A DNA stretch of 64,000 bases from Pyruvatibacter mobilis (GCF_012848855.1 NZ_CP051630.1:1095501-1159500); one strand, 5' to 3'; counted from the first letter of the stretch, positions 19,525 to 28,289 are shown. Translations and numbers: made by a program. Notes: generated from the sequence alone by a model not told the origin.

Positions 19525-20286
19525 ATGAGCGAGGCCGACAAGCCGAGTTTCGTGCGTGCTTTTGATCCACAGAAGGAGCGGGAAGCGCGCATGGCCAAAC
19601 GCTTCTACAAAGATGCACGTGCGGAAGCACGGGATGACGGCGTGGCCGTCTTGCTGGATGAGCGGGAGTTAAAGACGCCAGCTCGCAATCCGGTCAGGCT
19701 TCCCTCTCACCCGCTGGCGGAGGCTGTGGCGGCTGAGTGGGCAGCACAGTCTGACCATGTCGACCCTGCCTCCATGCCGCGCACGCGCATCGTCACCACT
19801 GCGATTGACCGCGTGGCTGAAGATGCTGGCCCGGCGATCGACGAGATTGCCCGTTATGGTGGGTCTGATCTTCTTTGCTACCGGGCCGAGCAGCCTGCGG
19901 AACTGGTGGCGCAGCAGACAGCTGCCTGGGATCCGTTGCTTGCATGGTTGAAGGAGAGCCATGCTGTGCGTCTGGCGAGCACCAGTGGCATCATGCATGT
20001 AACGCAGGATGAGGCTGAACTTGTCCGCCTGCGGGCTGTGCTTTCCAAGCTGGACCCGCTGCGTCTGACTGCGCTGCATACGCTGGTGACGATATCCGGT
20101 AGTGCCGTGATCGGGCTTGCTGTCCTGCACAAGCGGCTGGATGCGGAAGGGGCCTTTGAGACCTCCCGTGTTGACGAGTTGTTCCAGATTTCCCAGTGGG
20201 GAGAGGATGCGGAGGCGGCCGCCCGGACCAAGGCCCACAAAGCTGAGTTCGATGCCGCTGCAGAGGTGCTGACGCTGCTCGGCTAG
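19525..20286 (+). CDS. ATP12-family F1-ATPase assembly chaperone
   Basis: 253 residues starting [15 protein letters not shown] at ATG 19525. The family is known from mitochondria, where Atp12 binds free alpha subunits of F1, and from alphaproteobacteria. Visible family segments are [37 protein letters not shown], and [16 protein letters not shown]. It ends the rarA-crcB-rluC-HAD run. Its TAG stop shares a CTAG tetranucleotide with the stop of the convergent lipB. Confidence 0.92.
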   Translation: MSEADKPSFVRAFDPQKEREARMAKRFYKDARAEARDDGVAVLLDERELKTPARNPVRLPSHPLAEAVAAEWAAQSDHVDPASMPRTRIVTTAIDRVAEDAGPAIDEIARYGGSDLLCYRAEQPAELVAQQTAAWDPLLAWLKESHAVRLASTSGIMHVTQDEAELVRLRAVLSKLDPLRLTALHTLVTISGSAVIGLAVLHKRLDAEGAFETSRVDELFQISQWGEDAEAAARTKAHKAEFDAAAEVLTLLG

Positions 20287-21017
20287 GCGGAGACCGTCGG
20301 TCCGAACACCATTTCAAATTCGGCCCTCAGAGCCATGTCGAGATCAGGCATGGTTGTCGTCAGTCCCAGATCCTCGAAACTCGTGACGCCATGCTGCTGG
20401 ATGCCGCAGGGTACAATTCCCGAGAAATGCTCGAGCTCCGGGTTCAGATTGATGCTGATGCCGTGAAAGGTCACCCATCGGCGGACCCGCACGCCGATTG
20501 CTGCGATTTTGTCCTCCGTAGGCTGACCATTCATTTGCCGCGGTTTTTCTGGGCGCTCTACCCATACGCCCACACGGTCGTCGCGAATTTCGCCATGAAC
20601 ATGGAAGCGGGCGAGGGTGCCGATGATCCATTGTTCAAGACCCGCCACGAAGGCGCGGACATCCTGGCCACGCTCCTTGAGATTGAGCATGGCATAGGCA
20701 ACCCGCTGGCCGGGGCCGTGATAGGTGTACTGGCCCCCGCGTCCAGTCTCATAGACAGGAAAGCGGTCCGGCGTCAGTAGATCGACCGGATTGGTGCTTG
20801 TGCCTGCGGTATAGAGAGGCGGGTGTTCCAGCAGCCATACGAGTTCAGGGGCATCTCCCGCAGCGATGGCTGCGGCACGCTCTTCCATGTAGGCCAGGGC
20901 ATCCGGGTAGGCGACAAGCCCGTCCGCAACGCGCCACTGCACAGGTGCGTGGTCGCTGTAGAGCCGCTTGATTGGAGCGCGGACATCTTTCTTAGGTGTG
21001 GTGTGGGTGGACGTCAT
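20283..21017 (-). CDS. lipB: Octanoyl-ACP:protein N-octanoyltransferase LipB
   Basis: 244 residues. Transfers octanoate from ACP to lipoyl domains, the first step of lipoate assembly. The family core is present: [16 protein letters not shown], the catalytic Lys170 in [14 protein letters not shown] and the acyl-thioester Cys204 in [15 protein letters not shown] start at ATG 21017; a frame opening at 21095 would add 26 atypical residues. Convergent with the ATP12 gene, divergent from the fliN-like gene. Confidence 0.95.
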   Translation of the reverse strand: MTSTHTTPKKDVRAPIKRLYSDHAPVQWRVADGLVAYPDALAYMEERAAAIAAGDAPELVWLLEHPPLYTAGTSTNPVDLLTPDRFPVYETGRGGQYTYHGPGQRVAYAMLNLKERGQDVRAFVAGLEQWIIGTLARFHVHGEIRDDRVGVWVERPEKPRQMNGQPTEDKIAAIGVRVRRWVTFHGISINLNPELEHFSGIVPCGIQQHGVTSFEDLGLTTTMPDLDMALRAEFEMVFGPTVSA

Positions 21018-21139
21018 GTCAGGCCTTATAGCACGGGCTGGCCGGCCCGGTTTGTTTACGACTGGGTAACCCTGTTCTGAGACTGTGAGGCACACGGGGC
21101 AGCCCTCGCATGTGCGGGCGCCGGAACAGGCCAGATGTC

Positions 21140-21376
21140 ATGAATGCGATCGACAAGGTTGAGGTTGAGATTTCGGTGGTCCTCGGCAAGGCGTCAATGC
21201 CCATCCACCAGCTTTTGAAGATGGGCCGTGGTGCCGTGATCGAGCTGGAAGCCCATGAATCCGAGGAAGTCTGGCTTCTGGCTAACAATCAGCCGATTGC
21301 CCGCGGCGAGATCGTGGTGCAGGGCGAGCATGTGGGCGTGTCAATTACAGAGGTTCTGCAGCAGCACACCTTCTGA
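21140..21376 (+). CDS. Short orphan FliN-like motor switch (SpoA domain) protein
   Basis: 78 residues from ATG 21140 (AACAGG site nine bases upstream; an in-frame ATG at 21110 would add ten residues). The whole protein is one SpoA/FliN C domain: VEVEISVVLGKASMPIHQLLKMGRGAVIELE and NNQPIARGEIVVQGEHVGVSITEVL. FliN normally has about 100-150 residues with an N-terminal region and sits in a flagellar operon; here no other flagellar gene is near. It could be the genuine C-ring FliN, or a repurposed stand-alone SpoA protein. Confidence 0.85.
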   Translation: MNAIDKVEVEISVVLGKASMPIHQLLKMGRGAVIELEAHESEEVWLLANNQPIARGEIVVQGEHVGVSITEVLQQHTF

Positions 21377-21399
21377 GCCCGCTAATCACATTCCTTCTT

Positions 21400-21418
21400 G
21401 TGAAATATTCTATTTCAC
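21400..21418. promoter_or_regulatory. Inverted repeat GTGAAAT-5-ATTTCAC upstream of the sulfur genes
   Basis: A perfect 7-bp inverted repeat with a 5-base spacer (ATTCT), 24 bases after the fliN-like stop and 115 bases before the cysG-type gene. Its AT-rich symmetrical form is like a dimeric repressor or activator operator. Which regulator binds is unknown. Confidence 0.5.
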
Positions 21419-21427
21419 GTGTTTTGC

Positions 21428-21464
21428 TTGAACAAAATGCGTGAACCCCTTAACTCTTGTTCAA
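21428..21464. repeat. Separated inverted repeat TTGAACAA ... TTGTTCAA
   Basis: Two 8-base arms at 21428-21435 and 21457-21464 are exact reverse complements, 21 bases apart, centre to centre about 29 bases. They lie between the GTGAAAT operator-like repeat and the cysG-type start, so they could be a second operator pair or an RNA stem in the leader. Confidence 0.45.
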
Positions 21465-21532
21465 TGCGCGGCGTGGGGTCCTGAAAACCCTGCATTTCCG
21501 CGGTGTCGAGCGAGTTAGGGAGCCTTTCCGTG

Positions 21533-22093
21533 ATGTTTCCCGTTGCCTTGGACCTTACGCAGCTGATTGCTGCCGTGGCCGGCGCAGGCCGGGCGGCCAA
21601 GCAGCGTATCAGGCTGCTGGATGAGGCGGGGGCAAAGGGCGTTCTGGTTTTCGCTCTGGACGCTGACGAGGAGCTTGCGACGATGGCGGGTGACCGCCTT
21701 GTGGCGCGATTACCTGACGAAGCGGATCTCGACGGGATCGATATCCTCTTTGTGGCGGATCTTGGTGCCGAGACCGAGACCCGTTTGGCCGCCATGGCCC
21801 GGTCCCGCAAGGTCCTGCTGAACACCGAGGATGTGCGCCCGCTCTGTGATTTTCATGTGCCTGCCATGGTGCGGCGCGGCGATCTGCTGCTGGCCGTTTC
21901 GACCGGTGGCGCGTCGCCCGGGCTCGCCCGGCGGCTCAAGGCTCATCTCGCCGAGACCTTCGGGGAGGAATGGGCCGACCACGTATCCGAAATAGCTGGC
22001 GCCCGCGCGCGCTGGCGTGAGGAAGGGGTGTCCTTTGCCGATCTGGGCAAGCGCACCAATGCCCTCATTGATGAGAAAGGCTGGCTATCATGA
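21533..22093 (+). CDS. Siroheme synthase N-terminal domain protein (precorrin-2 dehydrogenase type)
   Basis: 186 residues from ATG 21533 (AGGGAG site upstream). It corresponds to the NAD-binding and dimerisation part of CysG: MFPVALDLTQLIAAVAGAGRAAKQRI, LLNTEDVRPLCDFHVPAMVRRGDLLLAVSTGGASPGLARRLK. These proteins oxidise precorrin-2 to sirohydrochlorin and may chelate iron, giving siroheme for sulfite reductase. The methyltransferase domain of full CysG is missing. The stop overlaps the next start by four bases, so the product probably serves the same assimilatory sulfate pathway. Confidence 0.88.
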   Translation: MFPVALDLTQLIAAVAGAGRAAKQRIRLLDEAGAKGVLVFALDADEELATMAGDRLVARLPDEADLDGIDILFVADLGAETETRLAAMARSRKVLLNTEDVRPLCDFHVPAMVRRGDLLLAVSTGGASPGLARRLKAHLAETFGEEWADHVSEIAGARARWREEGVSFADLGKRTNALIDEKGWLS

Positions 22094-22890
22094 CAGCAAT
22101 TCAGGCAATGCCTCTGGAGGCCACGCCCACGCCGGTGCAGCGCCAGGCGATGGACAGTGAGACCGTTACGTCCGAGCGGCTGGAGAAGCTTCAGGCCGAA
22201 TTTGGTCACCTGGACGGCAAGGACCTCATGGATGCGATGATCCACAAGGCTTTCCCGGGCAAAATTGCCATGGTGTCTTCCTTCGGCTCCGAGGCCGTTG
22301 TGCTCCTGCACATGCTCTCGGAAGTCAATCCGACGGTGCCGGTTCTGTTCCTCAATACGGGCAAGCTGTTCGGCGAGACCTTGCGCTATCGCGACCGCCT
22401 CCAGGACAAGCTCGGCCTCACGGACATCCGTTCGCTGGGTCCGGATCCTCGGGTGCTGGATGTGCAAGACCCCAAGGGCGACCTGTGGGCCCGCGACGCG
22501 GATGGCTGCTGTCATGTGCGCAAGGTCCTGCCGCTCGCGCATGGGCTTGAACACTTCGAAGCGTCCTTCACCGGTCGCAAGAAATTCCAGACAGGTGCCC
22601 GGTCGCAGATGGCGACCATCGAGCAGGAAGCCGCTGCCGACGGCACGCCCGGGCGTTTCAAGATCAATCCGCTGGCCAATTGGGACCTCGACGATCTCAA
22701 GACCTATATCGAGGACCATAAGCTGCCGCGGCATCCGCTGGTGAAGGACGGCTATCTATCCATCGGCTGCATGCCCTGCACCGACCGGGTGAAAGAGGGC
22801 GGCGATTACCGTTCCGGCCGCTGGGCGGGCCTCGACAAGGATGAGTGTGGAATTCACGTGCCGGGTCTCGTCGACGGCGACGGCATCTGA
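22090..22890 (+). CDS. cysH: Assimilatory adenylylsulfate (APS) reductase
   Basis: 266 residues. Reduces APS to sulfite. The Cys pairs Cys140-Cys141 (DGCCHVRK) and Cys227-x-x-Cys230 (GCMPC) are the four ligands of the [4Fe-4S] cluster of APS-type enzymes, and Cys253 in DECGIHV is the catalytic residue. PAPS-type enzymes lack the first four. The N-terminal SSFGSEAVVLLHML is the P-loop-like nucleotide site. Coupled to the siroheme gene by ATGA. The usual cysI, DUF2849 and DUF934 neighbours are absent here. Confidence 0.93.
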   Translation: MTAIQAMPLEATPTPVQRQAMDSETVTSERLEKLQAEFGHLDGKDLMDAMIHKAFPGKIAMVSSFGSEAVVLLHMLSEVNPTVPVLFLNTGKLFGETLRYRDRLQDKLGLTDIRSLGPDPRVLDVQDPKGDLWARDADGCCHVRKVLPLAHGLEHFEASFTGRKKFQTGARSQMATIEQEAAADGTPGRFKINPLANWDLDDLKTYIEDHKLPRHPLVKDGYLSIGCMPCTDRVKEGGDYRSGRWAGLDKDECGIHVPGLVDGDGI

Positions 22891-23017
22891 TCCCGAAAAC
22901 GGCACGGGACTGCCGATTGGCGCAAAACCGGGCTTGTGCCAAGCCCGGCAGTTTGCTACACGGCGGTCCCTGCCTTGTCCGGCTGCTTCGCGGCCCGGTG
23001 TTCGGCAGTTCTACCGT

Positions 23018-23104
23018 GCGGTCGTGGCGGAATTGGTAGACGCGCAGCGTTGAGGTCGCTGTGGGGTAAAACCCGTGGAAGTTCGAGTCTTCTCGACCGC
23101 ACCA
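23018..23104 (+). tRNA. tRNA-Leu (GAG)
   Basis: The 7-base acceptor arm GCGGTCG (23018-23024) pairs with CGACCGC (23094-23100), followed by A and an encoded CCA. The anticodon stem is CAGCG/CGCTG (23045-23049, 23057-23061) around loop TTGAGGT, giving anticodon GAG at 23052-23054. The long variable arm between anticodon and T arms (GTGGGGTAAAACCCGTG region) is the class II feature of tRNA-Leu, and the T loop is GTTCGAGTC. It lies between cysH and mgtE. Confidence 0.96.
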
Positions 23105-23133
23105 TTCATCTTCAGACATTCGAATTGGCTGAT

Positions 23134-23156
23134 ACGCGTCCGGCTGCCGGGCGCGT
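23134..23156 (+). other. Hairpin downstream of tRNA-Leu
   Basis: ACGCGTCCGG (23134-23143) pairs with CCGGGCGCGT (23147-23156), one T-G pair included, around loop CTG. It lies 30 bases after the tRNA. There is no T run behind it, so its value as a terminator is limited; a role in tRNA 3' processing is possible. Confidence 0.4.
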
Positions 23157-23301
23157 GCCTTGCCGTGAGCCGCCAACAGACGATTTCCGTTCGCCGGAAA
23201 AGCCGGGCAAAATGCGCAAAATCGCCTAATTTGGGGTGGTGACTTGGTGCGCCTTCCGCTAGCAACAGCGTCATCCCGCATTCGAAGATGGACCGGCCCA
23301 C

Positions 23302-24684
23302 GTGAGCGACACCGCAGCAGAGCTTGACCGGAACCCGGAGGACGATCTCGGCCTGTCGCCGGATTTCGTCCGCACCGTTGTGGACCGGATCGACGCGGGC
23401 GATGCGCCTGCGGTGCGGAAACTCACAGCCGATCTGCATCCTTCCGATCTCGCCGAACTGATCGAGCTGCTGCGCCCGGATGAGCGGCGCACGCTGGTTG
23501 CGATCCTCGGACCGGATTTCGATCTTGTGGCGCTGTCCGAGCTGGACGAGGGCTTGCGTGACGAGCTGTTGAGCCATATTGGCCCAGGCCGCGTCGCCGA
23601 GGCACTGGCTGATCTTGATACGGATGACGCGGTCTATCTCCTCGAAGATATGGGGGCTGAGGAACAGCGCGAACTGCTGAACCGCATGCCCGAGGAAGAG
23701 CGGACCCAGATCGAACGCTCCCTCGAATATGACGAGGACAGCGCCGGCCGCCTGATGCAGCGCGACATCGTTGTCGTGCCGCCGCATTGGAGCGTGGGGC
23801 AGACAATCGACCACATGCGTGAGTCCGTCGACCTGCCGGAGACATTCTTCGAAATCTTCGTGGTGGATGAAGCCTTCCATGCCATCGGCACCGTGCCGCT
23901 GTCGCGGATCATGCGTACCAAGCGCCCGGTGAAGATCAGCGACATCATGGACATGGATCAGACGTTGATCCCAGCCGCGATGGACCAGGAAGAGGTCGCC
24001 TATCAGTTCGAGAAGTACAATCTCGTCTCGGCCGCTGTGGTGGACGAGGAAGAGCGCCTCGTCGGTATGGTGACTGTGGATGACGTGGTTGAGGTCATTC
24101 AGGAAGAGGCGGGCGAAGACATCCGCCGCCTTGCCGGTGTGGGTGATGAAGCCCTCACCGATACCGTGATCCAGACAGCCCGCAGCCGCTTTCCCTGGCT
24201 GTTTGCCAACCTCTTTACCGCCGCGATTGCCGCGATCGTCATTTCAGCCTTCGGTGTCAGCATCGAGAAGATGGTGACCCTGGCAATCCTGATGCCCGTC
24301 GTGGCCGCGCTAGCGGGCAATGCGGGCACGCAGACGATGACTGTGACCGTCCGCGCCATGGCGACCCGTGATCTCGTTGAGTTCAACGTGCGCCGGGTCA
24401 TCTCGCGTGAGGTGCTGGTGGCCTTCCTGAACGGCATCATCTTCGCGATCCTTATGGGGATCGGTGTTGGTTTCATATTTGGGGATTGGCAGTTGAGTGG
24501 TGTTATCGCTGTCTCAATGGTCATCACGCTGGGCTTTGCGGGGCTTTCCGGCATCTTGATTCCGCTTGCGCTGGACCGGGCAGGGGCCGACCCTGCCATT
24601 TCGTCAAGCGTGTTCCTGATTGCGCTTACGGACGCGGTCTCGTTTCTGGCTTTCCTGGGATTGGCCACATGGTTGTTGCTTTAG
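23302..24684 (+). CDS. mgtE: Magnesium transporter MgtE
   Basis: 460 residues from GTG 23302. The cytosolic N domain (residues about 20-130, HPSDLAELIELLRPDERR repeated structure) is followed by two CBS domains (about 140-260, with SAGRLMQRDIVVVPPHWSV and NLVSAAVVDEEERLVGMVTVDDVV) and a C-terminal membrane domain of five helices with LAGNAGTQTMTVTVRA, the conserved pore segment. In MgtE, Mg binding to N and CBS domains closes the pore. The stop at 24684 lies inside the next gene's start region. Confidence 0.96.
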   Translation: MSDTAAELDRNPEDDLGLSPDFVRTVVDRIDAGDAPAVRKLTADLHPSDLAELIELLRPDERRTLVAILGPDFDLVALSELDEGLRDELLSHIGPGRVAEALADLDTDDAVYLLEDMGAEEQRELLNRMPEEERTQIERSLEYDEDSAGRLMQRDIVVVPPHWSVGQTIDHMRESVDLPETFFEIFVVDEAFHAIGTVPLSRIMRTKRPVKISDIMDMDQTLIPAAMDQEEVAYQFEKYNLVSAAVVDEEERLVGMVTVDDVVEVIQEEAGEDIRRLAGVGDEALTDTVIQTARSRFPWLFANLFTAAIAAIVISAFGVSIEKMVTLAILMPVVAALAGNAGTQTMTVTVRAMATRDLVEFNVRRVISREVLVAFLNGIIFAILMGIGVGFIFGDWQLSGVIAVSMVITLGFAGLSGILIPLALDRAGADPAISSSVFLIALTDAVSFLAFLGLATWLLL

Positions 24685-25625
24685 TGAGTTCCGCCCTGCG
24701 CCGCATGGCTCTGGCTGCCGTCATCGTCCTCACACCTGTCATGGCGCAGGCCGGATGGAGTGAGGGGGCGCCGGTTGCGGATGCACGCGCCTTCGGGTCA
24801 GCGGCGGCCCAGGGTGACACGGTCTATGTGGCAGGCGGCGGTGCACTAGCAGGGCCGGTGAGTGATTTTGCGGCCTATGACCTTGTGGGTGATATCTGGC
24901 GGCCGCTGCCGACAATGCCGGTGGGGCGGCAGAATTTCGGCATGGCTGTTGCTGCCGATGGCGGCGTCTATGTGTCCGGCGGGTTCGCCGGCGATGCCTT
25001 TGATGCCCCGGCCAGCGATTTCTGGCGCTATGACATCACCAACGCTGTGTGGGTGCGGATGGCGGACATGCCGGCGGGGCGTGCGCGCCACGGCATGGTG
25101 GCAATCGATGGGGATCTCTACGTGGTTGGCGGCGAAGGCCCCAATGCGTCGCGCGTCTTCGTCTATGACACCTTTAAGGCTGTCTGGCGTGACCTCGGTG
25201 CTGATCTTCCGACGCCCCGTACAGATTTGGGCGTTGTTGCTGCCAATGGGCGTGTCATGGTGCTCGGTGGACGGACGGGCAGTGGCGTGACGGCCCAGGT
25301 TCATGTCTATGACCCGGCTTCGGGCCGGTGGTCACGCGGGGCTGACCTGCCGATGCCGCTGGCTGATGCTGCGGTCGGTACTGTCAATGGCACAATCCAC
25401 GTTGCCGGCGGCCGGTCGAACGACCCTATGCGGACCTTCAAGGAACACTATGTGCTTGCTGCCGGCTCGCAGAGTTGGCGCACCAGTGAAGCCTTGCCCT
25501 TGCCGCGTCTCGGTGCAGCTGCTGCCGGCACAGCGCGGGGCTTTCTGGTCATCGGTGGTTCCGGCGGGGCAGGGGTCTTTTCGGTCTTTACCGCATCGGA
25601 CGTGGTCGATATCTACAGGCCCTGA
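24669..25625 (+). CDS. Exported Kelch-repeat beta-propeller protein
   Basis: 318 residues from ATG 24669 (GGGA eight bases upstream); GTG 24684 in frame is the alternative. A signal peptide (LRRMALAAVIVLTPVMAQA) leads into about six Kelch blades, each with a Gly-Gly doublet: VYVAGGGALAG, VYVSGGFAG, LYVVGGEG, VMVLGGRTG, IHVAGGRSN and FLVIGGSGG, plus W residues in the connecting strands. A periplasmic binding or scaffold role is likely; the ligand is unknown. It overlaps the mgtE end and its stop overlaps the next start. Confidence 0.85.
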   Translation: MVVALVSSALRRMALAAVIVLTPVMAQAGWSEGAPVADARAFGSAAAQGDTVYVAGGGALAGPVSDFAAYDLVGDIWRPLPTMPVGRQNFGMAVAADGGVYVSGGFAGDAFDAPASDFWRYDITNAVWVRMADMPAGRARHGMVAIDGDLYVVGGEGPNASRVFVYDTFKAVWRDLGADLPTPRTDLGVVAANGRVMVLGGRTGSGVTAQVHVYDPASGRWSRGADLPMPLADAAVGTVNGTIHVAGGRSNDPMRTFKEHYVLAAGSQSWRTSEALPLPRLGAAAAGTARGFLVIGGSGGAGVFSVFTASDVVDIYRP

Positions 25626-26233
25626 TGACTGATCACGTGATTCACCGTGCAGGCCCGGGGGACGATAAGCGGGTTGGCCGGATCATCGGCGAGGCCTTTG
25701 CCGACGACCCCATCTCCCTCTGGATCCTGCAAAAGCCGTCGCTCATTACACGGATGATGACGCGACTGGCTCGCGCGGCCTACATTCCGGCAGGCTTCTC
25801 TGAATTTCTGGACAATGAGCAGGGTGCCACCATGTGGATGCCGCCCGGCGGCAGCAAGGCCATGTCATTCGGTGAGCAACTGGGCGCCATGAAAGATATG
25901 CTGCTGACAGGTGTTCCCGTCGCCTTGTCCCGCTCAACGGCATTCGAGAAGGCTCTGAAGCCGGTGAAGCCTAAAGAGCCGCATTTCTACCTCTTCACCA
26001 TTGGCGTGGTGCCGGAGGGGCAGGGCAAGGGTCTTGGCGGTGCCTTGCTGCGTTCGGGCCTCGAGCAGGTCGACCGGGCCAGCATGCCGGCCTTCCTTGA
26101 AAGCAGTAAGCCCGAGAACGTTCCCATCTATCAGCGCTACGGGTTCGAACTCACCGAAGAGCCGGACCTGCCTGAAGGCTGCCCGCCGATCTATCCGATG
26201 TGGCGTGAGGCGCGGCGCGGCGGCGGCGCCTGA
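25625..26233 (+). CDS. GNAT-family N-acetyltransferase
   Basis: 202 residues. The acetyl-CoA motif A reads LFTIGVVPEGQGKGLGGALLRSGLEQ around residues 122-147, with the R/Q-x-x-G-x-G/A form VPEGQGKGLG. The C-terminal motif B has PIYQRYGFELTEEPDLPEG, typical of this group. TGATG overlap with the Kelch gene makes one transcript likely. Substrate unknown. Confidence 0.88.
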   Translation: MTDHVIHRAGPGDDKRVGRIIGEAFADDPISLWILQKPSLITRMMTRLARAAYIPAGFSEFLDNEQGATMWMPPGGSKAMSFGEQLGAMKDMLLTGVPVALSRSTAFEKALKPVKPKEPHFYLFTIGVVPEGQGKGLGGALLRSGLEQVDRASMPAFLESSKPENVPIYQRYGFELTEEPDLPEGCPPIYPMWREARRGGGA

Positions 26234-26239
26234 TCTCAA

Positions 26240-26836
26240 TCACAGCAGATCGCGCAGGAATGCGAGGTCCGGCTCGGTCATGATGAGATGGCGCGCGGAA
26301 AGCATGATGCCGCCATGGACCGCAGCCACATCGACGCTGCCATCCGCGAACATGCGGAACGCATCTGCCAGTGGCACAGTGAAGACCTCCAGGTCTTCGT
26401 CGTCTTCGAGTGCCTGTTCGGCCACCTGCTTGGCGCCGATGCCGAGATATGGATAAGCCCGCTGGCGGAAACGGCCGGGATAGGGTTGGATCGGCGGCAG
26501 GGCGAAAATCCGGTCGACCTGGTGGCCGGTCTCTTCCATGAGCTCGCGCTGCACCGCACTGTCCGTATCCGGATCTGTGTCGTCGATGATGCCACCGGGC
26601 AGTTCAACCATTACCCGCTCCGAGCCGTGCCGGTAATTGTGCACAAGTACGGCATCACCGGTTTCCGTAACCGGGAGCATTGCTGACCAGTTCGGCATGT
26701 CGAATACGTGATAGGGGTCGACGATGGTCCCGCGCATGGTTTCGCACCGCTGCTTGCGCGCGCGGATGTATGGCGTCTCGAATAGCACCTCGTCCGCAAG
26801 GACTTTCCATGCTTTCGGTTTGGGAGTGGATGTCAT
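26240..26836 (-). CDS. Nudix hydrolase, ADP-ribose pyrophosphatase-like
   Basis: 198 residues. The Nudix segment is LPGGIIDDTDPDTDSAVQRELMEETG around residues 79-104. Its RELMEETG half is intact, giving the metal-binding Glu residues, but the G-to-RE distance is one residue longer than the canonical box and the expected first Glu is replaced by Asp88. The overall fold and position suggest cleavage of an NDP-X substrate. It overlaps the downstream end of the iminopeptidase gene start by four bases and converges on the GNAT gene with a six-base gap. Confidence 0.85.
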   Translation of the reverse strand: MTSTPKPKAWKVLADEVLFETPYIRARKQRCETMRGTIVDPYHVFDMPNWSAMLPVTETGDAVLVHNYRHGSERVMVELPGGIIDDTDPDTDSAVQRELMEETGHQVDRIFALPPIQPYPGRFRQRAYPYLGIGAKQVAEQALEDDEDLEVFTVPLADAFRMFADGSVDVAAVHGGIMLSARHLIMTEPDLAFLRDLL

Positions 26837-27798
26837 GGTGTGTTTGTGCCGGTGGCGTTGAGAGCGTCCAAAAGCGCCTGGGTGTTTGCAGGATCGCGCC
26901 AGGTATGCCCGGCATCAGCGACGATTTGAAGACGCGCATGGGGCACGGCACGGACAAATTCCATAGCTGTCTCCATTGGGCAGACGATGTCATAGCGGCT
27001 GGCTATGAGCGTTGTGGGAATTGAACGCAGCCGGGCGCTGGCGTCGTGCAGAATGGCGTCGCCGTTGATGAAGCCATGGCGCTGGAAATAGTGGTTCTCG
27101 ATCAGCGAGTGGGCCAGCACATAGTCCGGATCCGATAACTCTGCGTCGAGGGCGTCGTACTCGAGGATCAGTCTCGAGACGGCCTTTTCCAGCCGCGTCC
27201 AGCATAGAAGGGCGGCAGACCGGGTGTGTGGGTCCGGCGCGTTGAACAAGGCGGCATAGGCCTTGATGGGATCGTCGCGCAGGCTCTCGGGGACTGGCGC
27301 GATAAAGTCGTCGAATACTTCGGGGAACAAGGATGCTGCGACCCCACCCGGATAGTAGAGCCGTTCAAGTTCCTTCTGCCGCGCCAGGAAAAGCCCGTAG
27401 AGCACCATTTCAGACACGTGCCCTTGATGGGCCATGGCATAGGCGACAGCCAGTGTGGCGCCCCAGGACCCGCCGAAGATGCGCCATTGGGTGATGCCCA
27501 GGTGGGTGCGGAGGCGTTCAATGTCAGCGATCAGATGCTGCGTGGTGTTGTGTGACAGCGAGCCATGGGGGCGGGATTGGCCTGCGCCGCGCTGATCCAT
27601 CAGAACAATGTAGTTGCGGTCACCATCGAGGAGCCGGGTGATGTCTGGCGAGCATCCGCTGCCCGGTCCGCCGTGCAGGTAGAGGAGGGGAGTGCCGCCT
27701 GCGGTGCCCCGGGTTTCGAAATAGATCTCGTGTCCATCCTGTTCCGGCAGATAGCCGGACGCCAGGAGGGGGGCGACTGGAAAAAGGGGACGACTCAT
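26833..27798 (-). CDS. pip: Prolyl iminopeptidase
   Basis: 321 residues of the alpha/beta hydrolase fold. The oxyanion region HGGPGSGCSP is near residue 43, the nucleophile elbow GGSWGATLAVAYA holds the catalytic Ser near residue 111, Asp is in RYDIVCPMETA and His in VADAGHTWRDPAN. It removes N-terminal Pro from peptides. It lies upstream of, and overlaps by four bases with, the Nudix gene. Confidence 0.92.
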   Translation of the reverse strand: MSRPLFPVAPLLASGYLPEQDGHEIYFETRGTAGGTPLLYLHGGPGSGCSPDITRLLDGDRNYIVLMDQRGAGQSRPHGSLSHNTTQHLIADIERLRTHLGITQWRIFGGSWGATLAVAYAMAHQGHVSEMVLYGLFLARQKELERLYYPGGVAASLFPEVFDDFIAPVPESLRDDPIKAYAALFNAPDPHTRSAALLCWTRLEKAVSRLILEYDALDAELSDPDYVLAHSLIENHYFQRHGFINGDAILHDASARLRSIPTTLIASRYDIVCPMETAMEFVRAVPHARLQIVADAGHTWRDPANTQALLDALNATGTNTP

Positions 27799-27863
27799 GA
27801 TGCGGGCATCCTGCCACAGTCTGGCTACGGCGCGTGCTTGAGAAATGGGATGCCGGATAAAGG

Positions 27864-27896
27864 AAAGCCCGGATGTGTGGGGAACATCCGGGCTTT
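27864..27896 (-). terminator. Rho-independent terminator of the cold-shock gene
   Basis: A perfect 13-bp stem, AAAGCCCGGATGT with ACATCCGGGCTTT, and a 7-base loop. On the minus strand it is followed by CC then TTTATCC, a moderate T tail. It begins 28 bases downstream of the cold-shock stop and separates this gene from pip. Confidence 0.85.
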
Positions 27897-27924
27897 CAAT
27901 CTCGTATCAGAAGCTGGCGGCTGG

Positions 27925-28131
27925 TTAGCCGGTCACCTTCAGGTTTTCAGCGGCCATCTTGCCGTTGCGGCCTTCGAGGAGTTCGAACTCCACGACCTGA
28001 CCTTCGTCAAGCGAGGCGAGGCCGGCGGCCTGCACGGCGGTGATGTGCACAAAGGCATCCTTGCCACCACCTTCGGGCTGGATGAAACCATAGCCCTTCT
28101 TCATGTCGAACCACTTAACGGTTCCCTGCAT
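27925..28131 (-). CDS. Cold-shock protein (CspA family)
   Basis: 68 residues, the normal length, one OB-fold domain. RNP1 is KGYGFIQP and RNP2 is DAFVHITAV; Trp at WFDMKKG is conserved. RNA chaperone that melts secondary structure. ATG 28131 is nine bases after AAGGA; ATG 28137 in the same frame would be only three bases away from that site. A likely promoter at 28290-28318 implies a 5' leader of about 150 bases, typical for csp mRNAs. Confidence 0.93.
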   Translation of the reverse strand: MQGTVKWFDMKKGYGFIQPEGGGKDAFVHITAVQAAGLASLDEGQVVEFELLEGRNGKMAAENLKVTG

Positions 28132-28289
28132 CTTCATGCGTCCTTCAAAACTGATCGTCGTGCGATCCAGGTTCGCCACGGCACCATGCCGAAAGCGAGC
28201 TTTCGCAACCTCTGGCCGGAAGTCCTGAATGCGCCTTTTGTTTGATGACGTCGTCGGAGGCAGGCTAGAGAAGTCGAGTAGGCTCACGC

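Noticed and set aside
22936-23229. Protein frames over the tRNA-Leu region
   Set aside because: They cross a certain tRNA gene and resemble no protein.
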